Shown: positions 8,351-15,963 of the stretch, piece after piece
Layout of the letters: every line of letters starts with the position of its first letter
Numbering within the stretch: position 1 is the stretch's first letter
Assembly (NCBI RefSeq): GCF_030813505.1
Contig: NZ_JAUSUE010000004.1
Direction: 5' to 3' (one strand)
DNA from: Pectinatus haikarae
Lineage (GTDB): Bacteria > Bacillota > Negativicutes > Selenomonadales > Selenomonadaceae
DNA length: 64,000 bases
Program-made: the position numbers and the translations under genes
The notes under the pieces: model-generated
Databases searched by the model: none
Seen by the model: the letters and a program-made list of their open reading frames with translations, nothing else
Told to the model about the DNA's origin: nothing

Positions 8351-9214
8351 ATGAATATGGTAAAAACAACTGCATTAATGGCATTGCTGATGGCATTGCT
8401 GATAGCTGTCGGGGGATTGGTCGGCGGTCAGCACGGTGCATTGATAATGTTTATGGTCGCGCTTGCCATGAATTTCTTTTCTTATTGGTTTAGTGACTCC
8501 ATTGTACTGAAAATGTCGGGAGCCCGTCAAGTAAATGAAGAAGACGCCCCCAGCCTGTATAAATTGGTGTCTGATCTCACAGAGCGTGCCGAACTGCCAA
8601 TGCCTAAGGTTTATATCATTGATACCGATGTTCCCAATGCGTTTGCTACGGGGCGAAATCCTGATCATGCGGCCGTGGCTGTTACGACAGGAATAATGGG
8701 AGCGCTTGAATATGAAGAACTTGCCGGTGTCCTCGGTCATGAACTTACTCATGTTAAAAACAGAGATATATTGATAGGTTCAATTGCGGCCACTTTTGCG
8801 GCAGCAATTTCCATGCTGGCGAATATGGCCCAATGGGCTGCTATATTCGGCGGCAGCCGCAGCAATGATGAAGAAGACAGGGGCGGAATAATAGGACTTC
8901 TGGCAACTATAATAATTGCGCCTTTGGCGGCGTCGATCATTCAGATGGCGATTTCCCGTTCACGTGAATATGCAGCTGATAAAGGCGGCGGACAGATCTG
9001 CGGGGATCCATTGGCGCTGGCATCGGCACTGGAAAAAATAGAGTATTATGCAAAACATAAAACAATGCCGCAGGCATCGCAGGCAACAGAGCATATGTAT
9101 ATAATAAATCCGTTTTCAGGGAAAAACATGTCATTTGCCAGCTTGTTTTCAACACATCCCGCCACAGCTGACCGAATTGCCAGACTGCGCGAACAGGCTG
9201 CCCAGAACAGATAA
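8351..9214 (+). CDS. htpX: Membrane zinc metalloprotease HtpX (M48)
   Basis: HtpX is an inner-membrane zinc protease that degrades misfolded membrane proteins. The 287-residue product has two N-terminal helices, the catalytic motif GHELTHVKNRD with H130, E131 and H134, and the SREYAADKGG motif near residue 205 that supplies the third zinc ligand. Two further hydrophobic segments lie between them. The ATG at 8351 follows GAGGAGAA; an upstream in-frame start at 8285 has no such site and would add a non-homologous 22-residue tail. It sits 62 bases after the terC-like gene and may be read from the same manganese-controlled transcript. Confidence 0.93.
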   Translation: MNMVKTTALMALLMALLIAVGGLVGGQHGALIMFMVALAMNFFSYWFSDSIVLKMSGARQVNEEDAPSLYKLVSDLTERAELPMPKVYIIDTDVPNAFATGRNPDHAAVAVTTGIMGALEYEELAGVLGHELTHVKNRDILIGSIAATFAAAISMLANMAQWAAIFGGSRSNDEEDRGGIIGLLATIIIAPLAASIIQMAISRSREYAADKGGGQICGDPLALASALEKIEYYAKHKTMPQASQATEHMYIINPFSGKNMSFASLFSTHPATADRIARLREQAAQNR

Positions 9215-9238
9215 ATAAGTTGTTTTTTAAATTATAAT

Positions 9239-9327
9239 AAAACTCCTGCATAATGATTGAACATCGTGATTAGATTTGAAATCTAACTTAGAGATGCGTC
9301 TCATGATTTATGCCAGGAGTTTTTTAG
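9239..9327. terminator. Branched, structured bidirectional terminator between convergent genes
   Basis: An outer stem of AAACTCCTG/CAGGAGTTT, extended by CATAA/TTATG with a bulge, ends in TTTTTT on the plus strand and A/T-rich sequence on the other. Inside are two more hairpins: TTAGATT/AATCTAA and GAGA-TGCG-TCTC. It can end htpX on the plus strand and the acetyltransferase gene on the minus strand. The branching is more elaborate than an ordinary terminator. Confidence 0.65.
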
Positions 9328-9420
9328 ATGAATATAATATGTTTTGTTGCAAAGTATATACTGGATTTTTGCTGCCGTACGAGGCATTGCGGTCGAACGG
9401 GCGAACAGCTGCTATGACGC

Positions 9421-9879
9421 TTATTCATTTTCCATGAGTATCATAGCGATTTCATCACAATTGGGAAATTTGGGACAGTCAATGCATTCTTTCCATATTT
9501 TTTGCGGAAGTTTATCTTTTGTAACTTCTCTAAAGCCCAGAGAGAAAAAAAATTCAGGCTGATAGGTAAGGGTAAAAAAAGTTTCAACGCCAATCTTTTT
9601 GCCTTCATCAATAAGGCGGGTGACTATTTCGGATCCTATGTGGTTTCGTGTGGCGTTTTTGGCTACAGCCAATGTCCGTACTTCAGCGATTGTATCCCAA
9701 ACTATATGCAGACCGCCTACACCTGCAAGCTGACCGTCTTCTTCAGCCACGATCATATCGCGGATCGTTTCGTAAAGCTGATTACGTGACCGGGCAAGCA
9801 TCAGACCGTCCTGCGCGTAATCATAAACTAATCGATGTATTGATTCGACATCCGGTAAAATGGCATTGCGGTAAATAAT
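9421..9879 (-). CDS. ArgA-like GNAT N-acetyltransferase with apparent AUU start
   Basis: The product resembles stand-alone ArgA-like acetyltransferases, which acetylate glutamate or a related amine with acetyl-CoA. Visible motifs are GLMLARSRNQLYE, the acetyl-CoA-binding region with ATRNHIGSEIV, and the C-terminal CPKFPNCDE typical of this subgroup. The first ATG is at 9801, but the family's conserved N-terminus (IYRNAILPDVESIHRLV) is encoded upstream in frame. Between that and the stop at 9886-9888 there is no ATG, GTG, TTG or CTG. The only plausible starts are ATT at 9879 or 9876, about nine bases after AGAAAGAG. It follows nth by 38 bases on the minus strand. Confidence 0.8.
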   Translation of the reverse strand: MIYRNAILPDVESIHRLVYDYAQDGLMLARSRNQLYETIRDMIVAEEDGQLAGVGGLHIVWDTIAEVRTLAVAKNATRNHIGSEIVTRLIDEGKKIGVETFFTLTYQPEFFFSLGFREVTKDKLPQKIWKECIDCPKFPNCDEIAMILMENE

Positions 9880-9917
9880 ATGAAATCACTCTTTCTTTAT
9901 TATATAATGCGGTAATA

Positions 9918-10562
9918 CTATTTTGCGTCCATGGTAAGCGCACAAGGACATAAATCATTAAGCGGACAGTTTTGACACAGTGGCTGGCGCGCTTTGCAGA
10001 CTTTTCTGCCATGCCATATAAGCCAGTGATGTGCTTCAGACCATTTTTCCATGGGAATTGCCTTTTGAAGCTTTTCTTCAACTTCATCGGGAGTTTTGCC
10101 GACAGCCAGCTTTAAACGATTGGCAACACGAAATACGTGAGTATCAACAGCTATTGCCGGTCTGCCAAAGGCTATGCTCGCAACAACATTGGCCGTTTTT
10201 CTTCCTACGCCTGGCAAAGATAATAATGACTCATAATTGCTCGGCACTTGTCCATTATAACTCTTTGCAAGTATGCTGCAAGTATTGAAGATATTTTTTG
10301 CCTTATTTCGGAAAAGGCCGCAATCACGAATCTCGTTTTCAAGTCTTTCAAGACCAAGACTTATTATTTTCTCGGGTGTATCTGCCTTTGCAAAAAGCCG
10401 CTGCGTTGTTATATTGACACGCGCATCAGTACATTGCGCCGATAAAATGACGGCTATCAATAATTCGAAGGGATTCGAAAAATTTAAAGCAGATTTTGAA
10501 CCATGATAAGTTTTTTCCAAACGGCGGAGCATTTCTGATTTTATTTTTTGCGTAATACGCAT
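9918..10562 (-). CDS. nth: Endonuclease III (DNA glycosylase/AP lyase)
   Basis: This base-excision enzyme removes oxidised pyrimidines and nicks abasic sites. The 214-residue product has the helix-hairpin-helix LPGVGRKTANVV with catalytic K122, and VDTHVFRV with catalytic D140. The C-terminal 4Fe-4S ligands show the exact C-x6-C-x2-C-x5-C spacing (CKARQPLCQNC...C). Length is typical. It starts 14 bases after the comFB stop on the minus strand and is followed by the GNAT gene, so the three probably form one transcript. Confidence 0.96.
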   Translation of the reverse strand: MRITQKIKSEMLRRLEKTYHGSKSALNFSNPFELLIAVILSAQCTDARVNITTQRLFAKADTPEKIISLGLERLENEIRDCGLFRNKAKNIFNTCSILAKSYNGQVPSNYESLLSLPGVGRKTANVVASIAFGRPAIAVDTHVFRVANRLKLAVGKTPDEVEEKLQKAIPMEKWSEAHHWLIWHGRKVCKARQPLCQNCPLNDLCPCALTMDAK

Positions 10563-10576
10563 ATGTTAATTCCTGC

Positions 10577-10858
10577 TTATTTTTTTATAGTGTGATGAGG
10601 ATTTTGACTGACAACTTCTATAGCCTGTGCTATTATTTTTATTATGTGGGCATAATGCTCCTGTTTATAAATATCCAGCCTGGTGTATGCATCACCTATA
10701 TCGGTACCGACATATCTTGCCGGAAGATGATTCAATGCCCACGCAGCTATATCGCTGAGACATTGGTCACAGGTGCATATGTTTGGGTATGATTTTATCA
10801 CCTGCTGAAGCAGATCCGTTACGAAATCTTCCATACAATTTTTTACTTGTATTGCCAT
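10577..10858 (-). CDS. ComFB-family late competence protein
   Basis: The 93-residue product matches the ComFB family, recognised by CTCDQCLSDIAAWALNHLP followed by YVGT. In Bacillus comFB lies in the comF competence operon; its biochemical role is poorly defined, and some cyanobacterial homologues bind cyclic di-GMP. The ATG at 10858 has a GAGGTG site at good spacing; a GTG 12 bases upstream is the alternative. No comFA or comFC is adjacent. It lies upstream of nth with a 14-base gap. Confidence 0.85.
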   Translation of the reverse strand: MAIQVKNCMEDFVTDLLQQVIKSYPNICTCDQCLSDIAAWALNHLPARYVGTDIGDAYTRLDIYKQEHYAHIIKIIAQAIEVVSQNPHHTIKK

Positions 10859-10923
10859 TTCAGCACTCACCTCATAAATTTTTGATACACTTTTTAATTA
10901 TAACACAGCTGAGAAGTTTTTGC

Positions 10924-10969
10924 CTAATAAAAAAACACCTGAAGTGTAGTTAAACAGCTTTAGGTGTTT
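10924..10969 (-). terminator. Terminator of the rubredoxin gene
   Basis: On the minus strand a 13-base-pair stem (AAACACCT...AGGTGTTT, including one G-T pair) with a 13-base loop is followed by a run of T (the A run at 10924-10932 of the plus strand). Confidence 0.75.
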
Positions 10970-10997
10970 ATATAAGAATGATACGTTGCAGATAGTG

Positions 10998-11159
10998 TTA
11001 TTGTTCTTCCTCAAACTGATCCTTGCCTACACCGCATAACGGGCAGACAAAATCATCGGGCAAATCAGCAAACAGAACACCAGGTGCCAAATCATAATCA
11101 GGATCGCCCTTTTCTTCGTCATAAATCCATCCGCAAACGGAACAAATCCATTTTTTCAT
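10998..11159 (-). CDS. Rubredoxin
   Basis: Rubredoxin is a small iron electron carrier, typical of anaerobes and used for oxygen and superoxide reduction. The 53-residue product has both iron-binding pairs, C6-x2-C9 (ICSVCGWIYD) and C39-x2-C42 (VCPLCGVGKDQF), with the conserved GDPDYDLAPG between them. GGGGAGG precedes the ATG by a good distance. It has its own promoter and terminator, so it is probably monocistronic. The length and both metal sites are complete. Confidence 0.96.
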   Translation of the reverse strand: MKKWICSVCGWIYDEEKGDPDYDLAPGVLFADLPDDFVCPLCGVGKDQFEEEQ

Positions 11160-11204
11160 AATAAAACCTCCCCAATAATATATGGTCTTTTTACAGCTCC
11201 TTAT

Positions 11205-11233
11205 ATTTTAGTATATTGATATTGATTTTGCAA
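11205..11233 (-). promoter_or_regulatory. Promoter of the rubredoxin gene
   Basis: On the minus strand TTGCAA (11228-11233) and TAAAAT (11205-11210) are 17 bases apart, about 45 bases before the rubredoxin start. Confidence 0.5.
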
Positions 11234-11262
11234 TAATAGGTTGAAATATAAAAAAATAAACA

Positions 11263-11291
11263 TAAAAAAAACCGAAATCATAAGATTTCAG
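11263..11291 (-). terminator. Terminator of the tRNA operon
   Basis: On the minus strand CTGAAATC pairs with GATTTCGG around a 4-base loop and is followed by eight T. It lies just after the last tRNA (Leu-GAG). Confidence 0.8.
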
Positions 11292-11306
11292 TGTATAGTC
11301 AAATAT

Positions 11307-11392
11307 TGGTGCGGTCGATGGGACTTGAACCCATATGACTTGTGATCACTACCCCCTCAAAGTAGCGCGTCTGCCAATTCCGCCACGACCGC
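11307..11392 (-). tRNA. tRNA-Leu (anticodon GAG)
   Basis: An 86-base cloverleaf with acceptor GCGGTCG/CGACCGC, the long variable arm of leucine tRNAs and an encoded CCA. The anticodon stem CTACT/GGTAG encloses loop TTGAGGG, so the anticodon is GAG (codon CUC). It is the last tRNA in the minus-strand array. Confidence 0.95.
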
Positions 11393-11428
11393 ATATAAAA
11401 CAAAAGTGGAAAGGGTATAAAATATTAT

Positions 11429-11514
11429 TGGTGCGGCCGAGTGGATTTGAACCACCATAGAGTTGCCCCTACTAGCACCTGAAGCTAGCGCGTCTGCCGT
11501 TTCGCCACGGCCGC
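11429..11514 (-). tRNA. tRNA-Leu (anticodon CAG)
   Basis: An 86-base cloverleaf with acceptor GCGGCCG, a long variable arm and encoded CCA. The anticodon stem CTAGC/GCTAG encloses TTCAGGT, giving CAG (codon CUG). Confidence 0.95.
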
Positions 11515-11530
11515 ATATTAAAGTAAAAGA

Positions 11531-11619
11531 TGGTGCCGAGGACCGGAATCGAACCGGTACGAATATTACTATTCGCGGGATTTTAAGTCCCGTGCGTCTG
11601 CCAGTTCCGCCACCCCGGC
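11531..11619 (-). tRNA. tRNA-Leu (anticodon TAA)
   Basis: An 89-base cloverleaf with acceptor GCCGGGG/CCTCGGC, a long variable arm and encoded CCA. The anticodon stem CGGGA/TCCCG encloses CTTAAAA, giving TAA (codon UUA). Confidence 0.95.
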
Positions 11620-11632
11620 GAATATCTTTATA

Positions 11633-11706
11633 TGGAGCGGGTGATGGGAATCGAACCCACGTGATTAGCTTGGAAGGCTAGAGCTCTACCATTGAGCTAC
11701 ACCCGC
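11633..11706 (-). tRNA. tRNA-Gly (anticodon TCC)
   Basis: A 74-base cloverleaf with acceptor GCGGGTG/CACCCGC and encoded CCA. The anticodon loop CTTCCAA gives TCC. Confidence 0.95.
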
Positions 11707-11754
11707 ATGTTGATCAAATCAGATAAAATTGATTTTAAAACACCAAAATAAAAA

Positions 11755-11830
11755 TGGTGCCTCAGAGCGGAATCGAACCACTGACACGGGGATTTTCAGT
11801 CCCCTGCTCTACCGACTGAGCTACCGAGGC
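11755..11830 (-). tRNA. tRNA-Phe (anticodon GAA)
   Basis: A 76-base cloverleaf with acceptor GCCTCGG/CTGAGGC and encoded CCA. The anticodon stem GGGGA/TCCCC encloses CTGAAAA, giving GAA. Confidence 0.95.
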
Positions 11831-11881
11831 ATCCTATATATCTGCTTTAAGCTTTTTAGCTTAAAGGGGGATAACAAAAAA

Positions 11882-11958
11882 TGGCGACCCGAAGGGGATT
11901 TGAACCCCTGACCTCCGCCGTGACAGGGCGGCATTCTAACCAGCTAAACTACCGGGCC
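11882..11958 (-). tRNA. tRNA-Asp (anticodon GTC)
   Basis: A 77-base cloverleaf with acceptor GGCCCGG/TCGGGTC and encoded CCA. The anticodon stem CCGCC/GGCGG encloses CTGTCAC, giving GTC. GUN anticodons of this kind are substrates of the Tgt enzyme encoded at the start of the window. Confidence 0.95.
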
Positions 11959-11960
11959 GT

Positions 11961-12036
11961 TGGTGGGCGATAACAGGATCGAACTGCTGACATCTTGCTT
12001 GTAAGGCAAGCGCTCTCCCAGCTGAGCTAATCGCCC
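11961..12036 (-). tRNA. tRNA-Val (anticodon TAC)
   Basis: A 76-base cloverleaf with acceptor GGGCGAT and encoded CCA. The anticodon stem CTTGC/GCAAG encloses CTTACAA, giving TAC. Only two bases separate it from tRNA-Asp. Confidence 0.95.
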
Positions 12037-12044
12037 ATATTAAT

Positions 12045-12119
12045 TGGTGACGCCTATGGGATTCGAACCCATGAACCCGCCGTGAAAGGGCGGTGTCTTA
12101 ACCGCTTGACGAAGGCGCC
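12045..12119 (-). tRNA. tRNA-Glu (anticodon TTC)
   Basis: A 75-base cloverleaf with acceptor GGCGCCT/AGGCGTC and encoded CCA. The anticodon stem CCGCC/GGCGG encloses CTTTCAC, giving TTC. It is the first gene of the eight-tRNA transcript. Confidence 0.95.
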
Positions 12120-12194
12120 ACTATACTGTATACTTGCCCCATAAAACCTATATGCATTTCACATAATGCAGGGTCAGCATCAGCAACGGATATT

Positions 12195-12223
12195 ATAATA
12201 ACATATAGATGACTATATTGCAA
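12195..12223 (-). promoter_or_regulatory. Probable promoter of the tRNA operon
   Basis: On the minus strand TTGCAA (12218-12223) is followed after 17 bases by TATTAT (12195-12200), about 75 bases upstream of tRNA-Glu. An overlapping TATAAT would give a 20-base spacer. Confidence 0.45.
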
Positions 12224-12342
12224 TACTTTTTAAGAAAAAATATTTATTTTAGAAGAAATTAATAAACTGAAAGTGTTATTTTAACGAATATATCGGCAGT
12301 TATCCGGTTGTGGACAATACCTTCGGGAAAGAGGTGGATTGA

Positions 12343-12924
12343 ATGAAGAAATGCATGGTTGCTGTTACATTACCGATTCTTTTAATATTGATCCTGTTTT
12401 GGCGGGGAGATGCATCGGCAGAAGAAAAGCCGCCGGTGAGAATAGCTGTTATGCCTGCATTCGGTGATATCAGCGAATATCAGGAAAGCAGCAGGTATAT
12501 TTATAAAAGCATTAATAATGCTTTGCATATTCCGCTTAATGGTATTCTGAAAAAGGCGGGGTACCTCAATGTGAACGAAATTGCCGGTGCTCTTCAGGAA
12601 ATGCCGGAAACGAGATCGGATGCGCTGCAGAAGCAGGGGATGATGCAGCTGTCCAATATACTGGATGCTGACGTTTTAATCGGCGCCAGAGTAAATTTTA
12701 TTTCTCAGGACACAACGTATTTCTTTGAAGACGGTCCTTATCTGATGAGCCGTGTGGGAGTGCAGCTTTTTATTTACGATCGGCGGACCGATAAATATAT
12801 AAAGTACAGCGGGCAGAAATTTTATAATGATACCTATTCACTGCAGGGAACAGTGGATGCATTGACGAAAGATCTGATGGCTTCCCTGCTGGCAAAGGCT
12901 GATTTGAAGCAATATGTGCAATAA
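12343..12924 (+). CDS. Secreted protein of unknown function, CsgG-like N-terminus
   Basis: The 193-residue product has a signal peptide: KK, then a hydrophobic stretch from about residue 7 to 20, and a likely cleavage after DASA. The mature part starts RIAVMPAFGDIS, like the first strand of CsgG- and TolB-N-type domains, and later has ILDADVLIGARV, which also fits that fold. These resemblances are weak and by eye. GAGGTGG precedes the ATG. The gene is single, between the tRNA operon promoter and a terminator shared with lysS. No partner suggests its role. Confidence 0.75.
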   Translation: MKKCMVAVTLPILLILILFWRGDASAEEKPPVRIAVMPAFGDISEYQESSRYIYKSINNALHIPLNGILKKAGYLNVNEIAGALQEMPETRSDALQKQGMMQLSNILDADVLIGARVNFISQDTTYFFEDGPYLMSRVGVQLFIYDRRTDKYIKYSGQKFYNDTYSLQGTVDALTKDLMASLLAKADLKQYVQ

Positions 12925-12957
12925 AAAAACGCAGCAATTATTTCGCTGCGTTTTTTT
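12925..12957. terminator. Bidirectional terminator between the CsgG-like gene and lysS
   Basis: AAACGCAGC pairs with GCTGCGTTT around an eight- to nine-base loop, with an A run before and a T run after. It can serve both converging genes. Confidence 0.9.
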
Positions 12958-12959
12958 AT

Positions 12960-14453
12960 TTATTGTTCTGACGGCTTAGTTTTCATATGAGGAAATAAGA
13001 TAACATCACGTATTGAAGGGCTGTCGGTAAGCAGCATCACCAGACGGTCAATGCCGATGCCGAGTCCACCGGTAGGAGCAAGTCCGTATTCCAGTGCGGT
13101 AATGAAGTCTTCATCCATCATATGTGCTTCATCATCACCATGTTCGCGCTGATTCTGCTGGTCGACAAAACGTTTTTTCTGATCGATGGGATCATTTAGT
13201 TCGGAGAACCCATTGGCAAGTTCACGTCCGCAGATAAACAGCTCAAAACGATCGACGAAGTCGGGATTTTCTTTATTGCGTTTGGAAAGCGGAGATACAG
13301 CGGTAGGATATTGAGTGACAAATGTAGGAGCAATCAGTGTTTCCTCAACCTTTTCATCAAATATTTGATACATTATTTCACCGATACCATGATGCTGTTC
13401 ATACGGAACTTTTAATTCTTCCGCGAAGGAACGTGCCTGTTCGATGGCAGTTACTGATGAAAAGTCTTTGCCGGTAGCCTCTTTGACCACATCTGCCATA
13501 GTAACGCGGCGAATACTGCTAAGATCAATTTCAGCCCCCTGATATGTAATTGATGTCGTGCCAAGTACATCTTCTGCTACCTTTGCAATCAAAGCTTCGG
13601 TCATATCCATAACTTCATTGTAATCAGCGAAGGACTGATATGTTTCAACAGAGGTGAATTCAGGATTGTGGCGATTGTCAACACCTTCATTCCTAAATAT
13701 CCGGCCGATTTCGTATACTCTTTCAAGACCGCCGACAATGAGCCTCTTAAGATATAGTTCCGTTGCGATGCGAAGATACATATCCATGTCTAAAGCATTA
13801 TGATGCGTTATGAAAGGGCGCGCATTGGCACCGCCTGCAATAGAATTCATAACGGGTGTTTCCACTTCAAGAAAGTTTCTGCTGTCAAGAAAACGGCGTA
13901 CTGCCTGAATGATTTTTGTTCGGCATATAAAAGTACGTTTTACATCCGGGTTTACGATCAGATCGAGATATCGTTGGCGATAGCGTGTTTCAACATCTTT
14001 CAGACCGTGAAATTTTTCGGGCAGAGGACGAAGTGATTTTGCCTCTATGCTGAAGCCGGTAACTTTTACTGTGGTTTCACCGCGGTGCGTCTTAAATACA
14101 GTTCCTTCTATACCGATAATATCGCCTATATCAAGCAGTCTGAAATTGGCATACTGATCTTCACCAAGAACATCAAGCTTAAAGTACACTTGTATATCGC
14201 CGGTAATATCAGCAAGTACGGCAAAACTGGCTTTGCCGTGTCCGCGTATAGCAGTGAGCCGTCCGGCGATGTGTACGGTTTTTTCTTCTAGTGCATCAAA
14301 ATTGGCCAATATATCTTGGGCATGGTGTGTAACGGAATATTTGCGGCCGAATGGTTCTATGCCTTTATCAATAAACGCCTGCATTTTATCGCGGCGCACT
14401 TTTACAAGTTCATTTATATCCTGTGGTGTTTCTGGTGTCTGCTGTCTAGCCAA
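12960..14453 (-). CDS. lysS: Lysyl-tRNA synthetase, class II
   Basis: This enzyme charges tRNA-Lys. The 497-residue product has an N-terminal OB-fold anticodon-binding domain (VHIAGRLTAIRGHGKASFA), then the class II catalytic core. Motif 2 reads YEIGRIFRNEGVDNRHNPEFTS (split here by reading across about residues 250-272), and motif 3 is GLGIGIDRLVMLLT near the C-terminus. The start is TTG at 14453 behind GGAGG; no ATG is available near it. It lies 15 bases after greA on the minus strand, the common greA-lysS pair. Confidence 0.96.
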   Translation of the reverse strand: MARQQTPETPQDINELVKVRRDKMQAFIDKGIEPFGRKYSVTHHAQDILANFDALEEKTVHIAGRLTAIRGHGKASFAVLADITGDIQVYFKLDVLGEDQYANFRLLDIGDIIGIEGTVFKTHRGETTVKVTGFSIEAKSLRPLPEKFHGLKDVETRYRQRYLDLIVNPDVKRTFICRTKIIQAVRRFLDSRNFLEVETPVMNSIAGGANARPFITHHNALDMDMYLRIATELYLKRLIVGGLERVYEIGRIFRNEGVDNRHNPEFTSVETYQSFADYNEVMDMTEALIAKVAEDVLGTTSITYQGAEIDLSSIRRVTMADVVKEATGKDFSSVTAIEQARSFAEELKVPYEQHHGIGEIMYQIFDEKVEETLIAPTFVTQYPTAVSPLSKRNKENPDFVDRFELFICGRELANGFSELNDPIDQKKRFVDQQNQREHGDDEAHMMDEDFITALEYGLAPTGGLGIGIDRLVMLLTDSPSIRDVILFPHMKTKPSEQ

Positions 14454-14468
14454 TTTATAGCCTCCATT

Positions 14469-14945
14469 TTATTTTACTTCAATTATTTTGTATCTCAGCA
14501 CTCCGGCGGGAACATTTACATTTACGGTATCGCCGATTTTGTGCCCCAAAATAGATGATCCAACAGGTGATTCATTGGATATTTTGCCGTCGGTTACATC
14601 AGCTTCGGCCGAACCGACTATAGTGTATGTTTCATCTTCATCAAATTCGAGATCACGAATGACGACTTTATTGCCAAGACGGATAATGCCGCTGCCATCT
14701 CCCCGGGTTTCATGGATTACATCGCTTTCACGAAGAACTTTTCTCAAACGGAGTATTTCGCCCTCTATGAAAGCCTGCTCATTTTTTGCATCATCATATT
14801 CCGAGTTTTCACTTATATCACCAAAATCAATGGCTTGTTTTATACGCTGAGCTACTTCAATACGCCGGACGCTTTTTAAGTTCTCCAGCTGTTGTTCAAT
14901 TTTTTTTAAGCCTTCTTCAGTTAAGATACTGCGTTTTTCTGCCAT
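14469..14945 (-). CDS. greA: Transcription elongation factor GreA
   Basis: GreA rescues backtracked RNA polymerase by stimulating transcript cleavage. The 158-residue product has an N-terminal coiled coil with the acidic tip DFGDISENSEYDDAKNEQ near residue 45, and a C-terminal FKBP-like domain with SPVGSSILGHKIGDTV. ATG at 14945 has AGGGAG at good spacing; another ATG two codons upstream lies too close to it. greA and lysS are probably co-transcribed. Confidence 0.96.
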   Translation of the reverse strand: MAEKRSILTEEGLKKIEQQLENLKSVRRIEVAQRIKQAIDFGDISENSEYDDAKNEQAFIEGEILRLRKVLRESDVIHETRGDGSGIIRLGNKVVIRDLEFDEDETYTIVGSAEADVTDGKISNESPVGSSILGHKIGDTVNVNVPAGVLRYKIIEVK

Positions 14946-15028
14946 AATCATGCTCTCCCTTATGAATAAATCAGGTGTTTCCCTACCGGGTTTTCAAATT
15001 GTAAATATTGTCGGGTGGAATATAAGAC

Positions 15029-15058
15029 AAGGAGTGTCAAGATGCCTTGACACTCCTT
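15029..15058. repeat. Strong inverted repeat between the HAD gene and greA
   Basis: AAGGAGTGTCAAG (15029-15041) and its exact complement (15046-15058) are separated by four bases. A short T run follows on the plus strand, although both flanking genes are on the minus strand. It may still act as a terminator for the sugar-sensing operon. Confidence 0.6.
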
Positions 15059-15115
15059 TTGATTATATGTGGTTTTTTTATGTTTGTCAATTTCAATGAC
15101 TTGCGGCGCATTCGA

Positions 15116-15925
15116 TCAGACGGATAAAAATCCGAGTTCCTGCAAGGCATTATAGATGCCGTCATCATCGTTGGATGCTGTTGTTTTTGCGGCTGCATCC
15201 TTTATTTCCTGCGGTGCATTGCCCATTGCAATTCCTGTGCCGACGGAAGCCAGCATGCCAAGGTCATTGTAATTGTCGCCGAACGCTATAGACTCATCGG
15301 CAGAAATGCCGCACAGTTTCAGAAAAAAATTCACCGCATGCGCCTTGGAAATAGATTGATCGATTATTTCCAGTAAAGTAGGAGATGAGCGGATAATGGT
15401 AAGCTGTTCGTAAGCGGCAGAAAGAACAGTTTCCATCTGACTGCAGACGGCGGGAGGACACATACACAAAAGCTTATGAGGAAGAATGCCGCCTGTCAGC
15501 AGATCAGTAAATGACATTTCAAGAGGTATGGCACTGGTAATACTTATTTCTGCTTTGACGGGGGCTGCGGTTATATCTTCTACATACCAATCATCGTCAC
15601 AATAATAATTGACAATGGTTTGAGGCCACAGGGAATGTATTTTTCTGAGAATAGACCGGCAGTCTTGTCCCGATAATTTTTTGCTGAAAAGAACATTGCG
15701 ATCGGCAGAAAGTATCAGGGCGCCATTATAACTGATAATGGGTGCTGCGATTCTCAGATCGTCTATCAACGGTGCAATGGCTTTGGGCATCCGTGCAGAA
15801 ACAGGTACAAAGATAATGCCGTTATTGTACAGCTGCCGGACTGCCTCTATTGTAGAAGAAAGCAATTTATGCTGTGAGTTCAGAAGCGTTCCGTCGATAT
15901 CAGAAAAAACAATTTTAAATGACAT
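15116..15925 (-). CDS. Cof-type HAD-superfamily phosphatase
   Basis: The 269-residue product is a Cof/IIB-type haloacid dehalogenase hydrolase, usually a sugar-phosphate or nucleotide phosphatase. It shows motif I DIDGTLL near residue 10 (two catalytic aspartates), motif II VSAR near residue 43, the conserved SYNGAL, and motif IV FGDNYNDLGML near residue 215. AAGGAGAT precedes the ATG. It starts 38 bases after the solute-binding gene and is the last gene of the sensing operon, which hints at a sugar-phosphate substrate without proving it. Confidence 0.88.
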   Translation of the reverse strand: MSFKIVFSDIDGTLLNSQHKLLSSTIEAVRQLYNNGIIFVPVSARMPKAIAPLIDDLRIAAPIISYNGALILSADRNVLFSKKLSGQDCRSILRKIHSLWPQTIVNYYCDDDWYVEDITAAPVKAEISITSAIPLEMSFTDLLTGGILPHKLLCMCPPAVCSQMETVLSAAYEQLTIIRSSPTLLEIIDQSISKAHAVNFFLKLCGISADESIAFGDNYNDLGMLASVGTGIAMGNAPQEIKDAAAKTTASNDDDGIYNALQELGFLSV

Positions 15926-15963
15926 GCTGCATATCTCCTTTTTAAATTTAGACTGACAATATA

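Noticed and set aside
11307..12119. Short plus-strand open frames across the tRNA cluster
   Set aside because: They run through eight complete cloverleaf tRNA genes on the other strand and carry tRNA-derived translations.
12296..12325. TTGTGGACAA-type sequence that resembles a DnaA box, suggesting a replication origin
   Set aside because: Only one or two loose matches occur, without a DnaA-box cluster, an A/T-rich unwinding element or dnaA/dnaN genes.
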